Shown: one piece after another, positions 1 to 5,033 of the stretch
Position numbering within the stretch: position 1 is the first letter of the stretch
How the letters are laid out: each line of letters opens with the position of its first letter
Assembly: GCA_021794855.1 (NCBI GenBank)
Contig: JAJYPZ010000116.1
Coordinates: 1-5,033, forward strand
Source: Pseudomonadota bacterium
Lineage (GTDB): Bacteria; Pseudomonadota; Gammaproteobacteria; Burkholderiales; Sulfuriferulaceae
Length of the DNA stretch: 5,033 nt
Direction: 5' to 3'
Notes under the pieces: generated by a model
Seen by the model: the letters and a program-made list of their open reading frames with translations, nothing else
Told to the model about the DNA's origin: nothing
The model's database searches: none
Program-made: the position numbers and the translations under genes

Positions 1-1633
1 TGCGGTCAGGGCGACTCGCGCTCAGGCCGACCGGGTGTTATATAAGCAGGCGATACGTAAGCGGCTGGAAAATCAGGAAAATTTATGGCTGTTTCAGCAG
101 GCGGTAGATGATTTGCTGTTGCAGGGCGACATCGTAACCGGTGTGCGGACCCAATTAGGACTGTCTTTTTTCGCGCCTACGGTAGTTTTGACGGCCGGAA
201 CGTTTCTCGCCGGGTTGATCCACGTCGGGATGGCGAATTATACCGCAGGACGTGCCGGCGACCCGGCTTCGGTCGGACTCGCGCACCGGTTACGCGAATT
301 GAAACTGCCGGTCGGTCGCTTGAAAACGGGGACGCCGCCGAGAATCGACGGACGCACCATTGATTATAGCGTAATGCAGATTCAGCCCGGCGATGATCCG
401 GCGCCCGTATTTTCCTATCTGGGCAGACGCGAGCAGCATCCTGCCCAGCTGCCGTGCTGGATAACGCATACTTCGGAACGAACACACGACATCATACGCG
501 GCGGCCTCGACCGCTCGCCTTTATACAGCGGCGTCATAGAGGGCGTCGGTCCGCGTTATTGTCCGTCGATAGAAGATAAAATTGTCCGTTTCGCCGACAA
601 AACCTCGCATCAGATTTTTGTAGAACCGGAAGGATTGAATACCCACGAAGTTTATCCCAACGGAATATCCACCAGTCTTCCGTTCGATGTGCAGTGGGCG
701 TTGGTGCGCTCGATAAAAGGCTTTGAAAATGCGCACTTGATGCGACCGGGCTATGCGATCGAATATGATTATTTTGATCCGAGAGAATTAAAACGTACGC
801 TTGAGACCAAAGCGATTGGAGGTTTGTTTTTTGCCGGACAGATAAACGGAACAACGGGTTACGAGGAAGCTGCGGCGCAGGGCTTGCTCGCCGGCATCAA
901 TGCCGGGCTGATGGCGAGAGGATTGCCGGGCTGGAACCCCGGTCGTGAAGAAGCGTATCTGGGGGTGATGGTCGACGATCTTACCACTTTAGGCGTGACG
1001 GAACCCTACCGCATGTTTACCAGTCGGGCCGAATACCGGTTGTCGTTGCGCGAAGATAATGCCGATATGCGCTTGACCGAAACAGGCCGCAAGCTCGGGG
1101 TCGTAGACGATGAGCGATGGGAAGCGTTCAGCCGCAAACGGGAACAGGTCGATGCGGAACAGGCCCGCTTGCGCAGTGTGTGGGTGCAGCCCGAATCGTT
1201 GGAAAAAACGGAGGCGCAACGCGTACTCGGGAAGGGAATTGATCGCGAATACAGTTTGTACGAATTATTGCGCAGGCCTGACGTCAGTTACGCCGATCTG
1301 CTGACGCTGGATGTTGCCGGGGACGGGGTTACGGATCCGATTGTTGCCGAACAGGTAGAAATACAGGCAAAATATCAAGGATATATCGAACGCCAGGCGG
1401 GGGAGATCTCCCGTTTGCGCGACCAGGAGCATCACGCGTTGCCGACAACGCTGGATTATACGCAGGTGCAGGGGTTGTCGATAGAAGTGCAACAGAAATT
1501 GAACCGGCACAAGCCCGAAACGATCGGTCAGGCTTCACGGGTTTCGGGCGTGACTCCGGCGGCGATATCGTTACTGCTGGTGCATTTGAAACGGCATAAT
1601 CTTAAAAACGACCGGCGTAAATCGTTGGCCTAG
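1..1633 (+). CDS. mnmG: tRNA uridine-5-carboxymethylaminomethyl modification enzyme MnmG (GidA), 5'-truncated by window edge
   Basis: MnmG is the FAD- and NADH-dependent partner of the GTPase MnmE. Together they install the (carboxymethyl)aminomethyl group at C5 of wobble U34 in several cytoplasmic tRNAs, using methylene-tetrahydrofolate. The frame is open from base 2 and already reads [17 protein letters not shown], an internal MnmG segment, so the GTG at 35 is an internal valine and the true start lies upstream. About 543 residues are present of a usual ~630. Visible motifs are [12 protein letters not shown] (near 310-350), the family signature [11 protein letters not shown] with its conserved cysteine codon at 560-562 (E. 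coli Cys277 equivalent), and the second signature [17 protein letters not shown] from 833. The C-terminal helical domain, with [15 protein letters not shown], is intact. The N-terminal FAD-binding glycine motif and the other catalytic cysteine are off-window. rsmG follows within 8 nt, the usual gidA-gidB pairing. Identification is very secure. Confidence 0.98.
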   Translation, partial: AVRATRAQADRVLYKQAIRKRLENQENLWLFQQAVDDLLLQGDIVTGVRTQLGLSFFAPTVVLTAGTFLAGLIHVGMANYTAGRAGDPASVGLAHRLRELKLPVGRLKTGTPPRIDGRTIDYSVMQIQPGDDPAPVFSYLGRREQHPAQLPCWITHTSERTHDIIRGGLDRSPLYSGVIEGVGPRYCPSIEDKIVRFADKTSHQIFVEPEGLNTHEVYPNGISTSLPFDVQWALVRSIKGFENAHLMRPGYAIEYDYFDPRELKRTLETKAIGGLFFAGQINGTTGYEEAAAQGLLAGINAGLMARGLPGWNPGREEAYLGVMVDDLTTLGVTEPYRMFTSRAEYRLSLREDNADMRLTETGRKLGVVDDERWEAFSRKREQVDAEQARLRSVWVQPESLEKTEAQRVLGKGIDREYSLYELLRRPDVSYADLLTLDVAGDGVTDPIVAEQVEIQAKYQGYIERQAGEISRLRDQEHHALPTTLDYTQVQGLSIEVQQKLNRHKPETIGQASRVSGVTPAAISLLLVHLKRHNLKNDRRKSLA

Positions 1634-1635
1634 GG
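1632..1635 (+). promoter_or_regulatory. Shine-Dalgarno-like AGGG that favours the ATG start of rsmG
   Basis: AGGG overlaps the TAG stop of mnmG and lies 5 nt before the ATG at 1641, a workable ribosome-binding distance. The alternative in-frame GTG at 1635 overlaps this motif and has no purine-rich stretch upstream (the preceding bases are pyrimidine-rich around cgttggcc). This is why the ATG is preferred. Because the site sits in the mnmG stop codon, rsmG translation may be coupled to mnmG termination; that last point is inference. Confidence 0.5.
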
Positions 1636-1640
1636 TGGAT

Positions 1641-2270
1641 ATGCGGCAACAGGATTATTTGATAGAGCAGGCGCAGCTCATGGAGGTGTCGTTGTCGCCT
1701 GCCCAGGCCGACTGCCTGTTATCCTATCTCGCCCTGATTGCCAAATGGAACAGGGTCCATAATCTGACCGCACTGCGCGATCCGGATAAAATGCTATCCC
1801 ACCATATTCTGGACAGTTTGTCAGTGCTGCCGTACATATCGGCGCAAAACCTGCTCGATGTCGGCAGCGGTGCGGGCCTGCCGGGAATCCCGCTGGCGAT
1901 TGCCGAGCCGGACCGACGCATTGCAGTCATGGATAGCAATACGAAAAAAACCAGTTTTTTGCGGCAGGCGGTGATGGAATTGAGCCTGAAAAATGTAGAC
2001 GTAATCGAGGGCCGAATTGAAAGCCTGGCTGCGACCTTTCGATTCGATGGTATAGTATCCCGTGCATTTTCCGATATAAATCAATTTGTTGAAATGAGCC
2101 GGCACGTATTGGCGAAAGATGGGCGCTGGTATTCGATGAAGGGTTTGGTGCCGGAAAAGGAATTGCAGCAGCTTCCGGTCGGCATCGAAGTGTTGTCGAT
2201 ACAGTCGTTAACTATACCGTTGCTCGCCGCACAGCGGCATCTGGTAATCATGAAAGAGGCCGATGGCTAA
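1641..2270 (+). CDS. rsmG: 16S rRNA (guanine527-N7)-methyltransferase RsmG (GidB)
   Basis: RsmG uses S-adenosylmethionine to make m7G at position 527 of 16S rRNA, in the 530 loop near the decoding centre. In other bacteria its loss gives low-level streptomycin resistance. From the ATG the protein is 209 residues, close to the ~207 of E. coli. The GTG at 1635 would add only two residues (211). Visible are the N-terminal helical segment with KWNRVHNLTALRDP (35-48) and HHILDS (54-59), and the class I SAM-binding loop DVGSGAGLPG (73-82). The acidic strand-end MDS (97-99), a KKTSFLRQ segment (102-109) and VSRAF (139-143) follow. These match the GidB family in order and spacing. The gene is complete. 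Its end overlaps the parA start by 8 nt, pointing to one transcript and likely coupled translation. The seven-A run at 1944-1950 encodes the Lys-Lys of a family segment and does not disturb the frame. Confidence 0.97.
   Translation: MRQQDYLIEQAQLMEVSLSPAQADCLLSYLALIAKWNRVHNLTALRDPDKMLSHHILDSLSVLPYISAQNLLDVGSGAGLPGIPLAIAEPDRRIAVMDSNTKKTSFLRQAVMELSLKNVDVIEGRIESLAATFRFDGIVSRAFSDINQFVEMSRHVLAKDGRWYSMKGLVPEKELQQLPVGIEVLSIQSLTIPLLAAQRHLVIMKEADG
2029..2056 (+). promoter_or_regulatory. Weak candidate sigma70 promoter inside rsmG, upstream of parA
   Basis: The hexamer TATAGT (2051-2056) matches the -10 consensus at five of six positions and is preceded by TGG, giving an extended -10. A poor -35, CTGCGA at 2029-2034 (three of six), sits 16 nt away. 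Transcription would begin near 2063, about 200 nt before parA. The bases also encode the conserved RsmG segment GIVS, so the motif may be a by-product of coding. It is offered only as a candidate for separate parAB expression. Confidence 0.2.
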
Positions 2271-3054
2271 GATATTTGCGATTACCAATCAAAAAGGCGG
2301 CGTAGGAAAGACCACGACCACCGTAAATCTGGCCGCGAGTTTTGCCGCTTCCGGCAATAAAGTTCTGCTCGTCGATCTGGATCCGCAGGGTAATGCGACG
2401 ATGGGGTGCGGTATTAACAAACGAAATCTGAGCCATAGCATATATCATTTATTGCTGGGTCAAAAAAACATATCGGAGATCATCCGGCACAGCGAAACGG
2501 GAAAATTCGATGTCTTGCCTGCAAATAGGGATCTGGCAGGTGCCGAAATCGAACTCGTCGATCAGGAAGGTCGTGAAACCCGACTTAAACTGGCGCTGGC
2601 GACCGTCATCCAGAACTACGATTACGTGCTGATAGATTGTCCCCCTGCCTTGAATTTGCTGGCGGTTAACGCCTTGACCGCAGCAGAGGCGGTCATGATC
2701 CCCATGCAATGCGAATATTATGCATTGGAGGGTGTATCGGATCTGGTCAACACAATCAAGAAAATACGCGTAAATTTAAATCCCGGGCTGCAAATCGAAG
2801 GATTGCTGCGTACCATGTTTGATCCCAGAAGTACTTTGGCCCAACAGGTATCCGAGCAACTGAAAAATCACTTCGATAAAAAGGTTTACGACACAGTGAT
2901 CCCGCGCAATATTCGTCTGGCCGAAGCGCCGAGTTACGGGCAGCCGGTCCTGATGTATGATCCCAATTCCAAAGGCGCGCAGGCTTATCTGGCACTGGCC
3001 GGCGAAGTCGCTGCACGCAGGCGCGAGCAGGAGCGCGCAGGCAAACCCCGCTGA
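2263..3054 (+). CDS. parA: Chromosome partitioning ATPase ParA (Soj family)
   Basis: ParA is a deviant Walker-A ATPase that binds DNA non-specifically as an ATP dimer. ParB stimulates its ATP hydrolysis, which moves or separates newly replicated origins. The 263-residue protein begins with a short strand and the deviant P-loop KGGVGKTT (11-18), with signature Lys11 and Lys16. The switch segment LLVDLDPQGN (35-44) follows, with Asp38 and Asp40, then the Walker-B-like strand ending LIDCPP (123-128). The C-terminal third holds the family segment LAEAPSYGQPV. There is no N-terminal DNA-binding extension, so this is the short chromosomal Soj type, not a long plasmid P1/F type. The start ATG lies inside rsmG, with GAGG at 2256-2259 only 3 nt upstream, so coupling to rsmG translation is plausible. 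The arginine-rich tail (RRREQERAGKPR) ends at TGA 3052-3054; the same frame stays open after this stop (see findings). Confidence 0.98.
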   Translation: MAKIFAITNQKGGVGKTTTTVNLAASFAASGNKVLLVDLDPQGNATMGCGINKRNLSHSIYHLLLGQKNISEIIRHSETGKFDVLPANRDLAGAEIELVDQEGRETRLKLALATVIQNYDYVLIDCPPALNLLAVNALTAAEAVMIPMQCEYYALEGVSDLVNTIKKIRVNLNPGLQIEGLLRTMFDPRSTLAQQVSEQLKNHFDKKVYDTVIPRNIRLAEAPSYGQPVLMYDPNSKGAQAYLALAGEVAARRREQERAGKPR

Positions 3055-3077
3055 GGGAGTTTGCGCTCTGCGTTGCG

Positions 3078-3100
3078 GCGCCGGACGGCGAGACCGGCGC
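3078..3100 (+). repeat. Perfect 7-bp GC inverted repeat in the parA-parB spacer
   Basis: GCGCCGG at 3078-3084 and CCGGCGC at 3094-3100 are exact reverse complements separated by 9 nt. An RNA hairpin with an all-GC 7-bp stem would form between parA and parB. No T run follows, so it is not a standard intrinsic terminator. It could slow polymerase, protect the upstream or downstream part of the message from nucleases, or change the ParA to ParB ratio. It could also be chance in GC-rich DNA, or a palindromic DNA-binding site. Confidence 0.55.
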
Positions 3101-3166
3101 ATTGCGGTACAGCCCAGGTAGCAGAACAGAGTGCGGAATCAAGTACGGATAATTCGGTAATGAACT

Positions 3167-3173
3167 GGAAGGG
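3167..3173 (+). promoter_or_regulatory. Strong ribosome binding site of parB
   Basis: GGAAGGG, continuing into GAAGG, lies 6 nt before the ATG at 3180. This is the most purine-rich ribosome-binding site at any start in the window and fixes the parB start. It also means parB can start independently of ribosomes arriving from parA. Confidence 0.65.
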
Positions 3174-3179
3174 AAGGTT

Positions 3180-4025
3180 ATGAAAAGAACGCGTGGATTG
3201 GGTCGCGGGCTCGATGCGCTTTTGGCGGGTGACGATAGTCCGTCCGTGCATGGTGAAATGAAGGCCGTGCCGGTACATCAGCTCCGGTCAGGCAAATATC
3301 AGCCGCGCACGCGAATGGACACGGAAAGCTTAAACAGTCTGGCCGAATCGATCCGTTCGCAAGGCGTGATGCAGCCGATACTGGTACGAGAAATCGGCGA
3401 GCAGCAATTTGAAATTATTGCCGGCGAGCGACGTTGGCGCGCAGCCCAAATAGCGGGACTGGAAGAAGTGCCCGTGCTGGTCAGAATCGTCGAGGACGAA
3501 GCCGCGCTGGCGATGGCGCTGATAGAAAATATCCAGCGGGAAGATCTGAATCCGCTGGAAGAGGCTGCGGGCATCCAGCGTCTGATCGACGATTTCGATA
3601 TGACGCATCAGACGGCGGCGGAGGCGGTGGGCCGATCCCGTAGCGCGGTAAGCAATCTGCTGAGATTGCTTAATTTGCCCGCAAGCATCCAGCGCATGAT
3701 GATGGACATGCAATTGGATATGGGCCACGCACGGGCGTTGCTGGCATTGCCCGAGTCCAGTCAGGCCGTCGTGGCGGAAGAAGTAGTTCGGCGCCGTCTG
3801 TCGGTCCGGGAAACGGAAAAACTGGTCACTCGCCATCTGAAGCCAGCTCCGCCCGAAAAAATCGAAATAAAACAGGATCGTGATGTAATGAATCTGATGG
3901 AGCGCTTGTCCGACGGCCTGGGGACGAAAGTAAGCATAAAAACCCGCAAAAACGGCGCGGGACAGCTCCTGATAGATTATGAAGATATTGATCAGCTTGA
4001 CAGTATAATCAACAGGTTAGCTTAG
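3180..4025 (+). CDS. parB: Chromosome partitioning protein ParB (Spo0J family), parS-binding CTPase clamp
   Basis: ParB loads at parS centromere sites near the origin, uses CTP to close into a sliding clamp, and stimulates ParA. The 281-residue protein has the expected order of parts. The N-terminus carries the basic ParA-contact motif RGLGRGLDALL (5-15). The ParB/sulfiredoxin-like CTP-binding domain shows QPR (41-43), GERRWRAA (82-89) and ENIQRE (116-121). A helix-turn-helix runs from about 142 to 163 (TAAEAVGRSRSAVSNLLRLL) and recognises parS. A helical linker follows, and a C-terminal dimerisation domain from about 227 ends in a short leucine/isoleucine-rich helix. Length is normal for chromosomal ParB. 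The gene sits 125 nt after parA, a wider gap than is common for this pair, and has its own good ribosome-binding site. No parS-like palindrome is visible in the window. The next gene starts 135 nt downstream across a probable transcription boundary. Confidence 0.98.
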   Translation: MKRTRGLGRGLDALLAGDDSPSVHGEMKAVPVHQLRSGKYQPRTRMDTESLNSLAESIRSQGVMQPILVREIGEQQFEIIAGERRWRAAQIAGLEEVPVLVRIVEDEAALAMALIENIQREDLNPLEEAAGIQRLIDDFDMTHQTAAEAVGRSRSAVSNLLRLLNLPASIQRMMMDMQLDMGHARALLALPESSQAVVAEEVVRRRLSVRETEKLVTRHLKPAPPEKIEIKQDRDVMNLMERLSDGLGTKVSIKTRKNGAGQLLIDYEDIDQLDSIINRLA

Positions 4026-4064
4026 GCGGCGCAGGTTTGTGTTTGGTAAGGGAAAAACTAGGCA

Positions 4065-4094
4065 TTGCATAACCCTGTTTGACTAATGTATTAT
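4065..4094 (+). promoter_or_regulatory. Candidate sigma70 promoter of the atp operon
   Basis: In the 135-nt spacer between parB and atpI, TATTAT (4089-4094) matches the -10 consensus at five of six positions. TTGCAT (4065-4070), a partial -35 matching at its first three bases, lies 18 nt upstream. The surrounding stretch 4060-4098 is locally AT-rich compared with the flanking genes. Transcription would begin near 4101, giving a leader of about 60 nt before atpI. Placement before the first atp gene is the expected position of an ATP synthase promoter. The -35 is weak, so the exact boxes are uncertain. TTGACT at 4079-4084 looks better alone but has no -10 at a suitable distance. Confidence 0.45.
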
Positions 4095-4105
4095 ATCGGA
4101 CTGAT

Positions 4106-4128
4106 CGCCTGATGGCGCTTCGCCTTTT
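4106..4128 (+). terminator. Short GC hairpin with T run in the atpI leader; weak terminator or attenuator candidate
   Basis: GGCG (4114-4117) and CGCC (4121-4124) flank a 3-nt loop and are followed directly by TTTT (4125-4128). The layout resembles an intrinsic terminator, with a stem of only 4 bp. An upstream CGCC (4106-4109) can pair with the same GGCG across a 4-nt loop, so the two hairpins exclude each other. It could end transcripts arriving from parB. However, it lies downstream of the proposed atp promoter, so it would also act on the atp message. The short stem makes strong termination doubtful. Confidence 0.3.
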
Positions 4129-4160
4129 GTGCGGATTGATTACGCTCAAGGGAGCCTGGT

Positions 4161-4565
4161 ATGCGGTCTGCGGTACAAGATCCGAAGCATGATGCAAGAA
4201 TAATAAACTACATTATTAAACTACAGTTAATACTGTTTATTGCCGGAGTGGCGGTAATTAAATTCGTGGTGCCGGGGATACTGAAATCCGTGTTATATGG
4301 AAGCTTGATCGCTTTAACAAACACCGGATTTTTATATTGGCGTATGCGCAAGGCCGCATCAAATCCGACCATCACCGCACACGGCAGCCTGAAGCAGGTG
4401 CAACGGGCAGCGCTGGAGCGTTTCCTGCTGATAGCCGTCCTGCTCGCAGTAGGTATGTCAGGCAAGCTCAGGTTGATGCCGGTTATGGTGTTGACAAGTT
4501 TCATAACAGGACAATTGATATTTTTACTTGGTGCGGTAATGTTTGCCCCGCGCCAGTCTGAATAA
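4161..4565 (+). CDS. atpI: ATP synthase assembly protein AtpI (subunit I)
   Basis: AtpI is a small inner-membrane protein encoded first in many atp operons. It is non-essential in several bacteria and has been linked to assembly or stability of the c-ring and to Mg2+ supply; it is not a permanent part of the enzyme. The 134-residue protein shows four hydrophobic segments, roughly 21-38, 43-60, 87-103 and 106-128. The polar loop between segments 2 and 3 (61-86) is basic, as expected for a cytoplasmic side. Length and topology fit the ATP-synt_I family. Sequence conservation in this family is low, so the call rests mainly on topology and on the position between parB and atpB. The start ATG is supported by AAGGGAG at 4148-4154, 6 nt upstream. 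A 25-nt gap separates it from atpB, consistent with one operon. Confidence 0.9.
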   Translation: MRSAVQDPKHDARIINYIIKLQLILFIAGVAVIKFVVPGILKSVLYGSLIALTNTGFLYWRMRKAASNPTITAHGSLKQVQRAALERFLLIAVLLAVGMSGKLRLMPVMVLTSFITGQLIFLLGAVMFAPRQSE

Positions 4566-4581
4566 AACTGAATACAGCTAG

Positions 4582-5033
<452 letters not shown>

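Noticed and set aside
35..37. GTG as the start codon of the first gene
   Set aside because: The frame is open upstream to the window edge and the residues before it ([11 protein letters not shown]) are conserved MnmG sequence, so this is an internal valine of a truncated gene.
177..485. Antisense open frames opposite mnmG, rsmG, parA, parB and atpB
   Set aside because: They lie opposite strongly conserved genes, have arginine/serine-rich or low-complexity translations typical of reverse-frame shadows, and match no family I know.
640..660. Possible DnaA box (TTATCCCAA-like) as a sign of oriC next to gidA
   Set aside because: It is a single poor match inside conserved mnmG codons (VYPNG), with no cluster of boxes and no AT-rich unwinding region in the window.
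1533..1550. Possible degenerate parS (cttcacgggtttcgg) at the end of mnmG
   Set aside because: Only the left half resembles parS; the right half does not form the inverted repeat, and the codons encode the conserved MnmG segment GQASRVSGV.
1944..1960. A7 run, CCAG, T6 run in rsmG as a frameshift, phase-variable tract or terminator-like hairpin
   Set aside because: The zero-frame codons AAA AAA ACC AGT TTT TTG do not fit the usual X XXY YYZ slippery pattern. They encode a family-typical Lys-Lys-Thr-Ser-Phe-Leu segment. An A/T-only stem would not terminate, and the gene is intact.
3148..3153. GATAAT as a -10 box for a parB promoter
   Set aside because: No hexamer resembling TTGACA lies 16-18 nt upstream and there is no extended -10, so a single AT-rich hexamer is not enough.
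4079..4084. TTGACT as the -35 of the atp promoter
   Set aside because: The position 16-18 nt downstream holds no -10-like hexamer, and the good TATTAT is only 4 nt away, which is unusable with this -35.

Overview
The window is an ordinary, gene-dense piece of a proteobacterial chromosome, read entirely on the + strand. It shows the conserved synteny block mnmG (gidA) - rsmG (gidB) - parA (soj) - parB (spo0J) - atpI - atpB. The protein sequences look gammaproteobacterial: MnmG and the start of AtpB can be matched almost residue for residue to remembered Escherichia coli sequences. The presence of chromosomal parAB between gidB and atpI excludes the enteric arrangement and fits groups such as Pseudomonas-like or Methylococcales-like bacteria. 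The genus cannot be fixed from this sequence alone.

Layout. Positions 1-1633 hold the 3' part of mnmG; about 90 N-terminal codons lie off the left edge. rsmG follows almost immediately (ATG at 1641, or GTG at 1635) and ends at 2270. parA starts inside the end of rsmG (2263) and ends at 3054. A 125-nt spacer containing a perfect 7-bp inverted repeat leads to parB (3180-4025). A 135-nt spacer (4026-4160) holds the best promoter candidate of the window and a short GC hairpin with a T run. atpI (4161-4565) and the first 147 codons of atpB (4591 to the right edge) follow. No stretch over 300 nt lacks a gene.

How the genes work together. mnmG and rsmG encode translation-fidelity RNA modification enzymes (tRNA wobble U34 and 16S rRNA G527). 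parA and parB encode the chromosome segregation ATPase and the CTP-dependent parS-binding clamp. atpI and atpB open the F1Fo ATP synthase operon. The tight junctions mnmG/rsmG/parA suggest one transcript reading into parB, while the ATP synthase genes probably have their own promoter.

I found no new system. The features most worth a second look are small. The parA-parB spacer is open in the parA frame all the way to an ATGA overlap with parB. The atpI leader contains two mutually exclusive hairpins. An extended -10 motif lies inside rsmG upstream of parA. No RNA gene, CRISPR array, insertion sequence, parS site or replication origin is visible.
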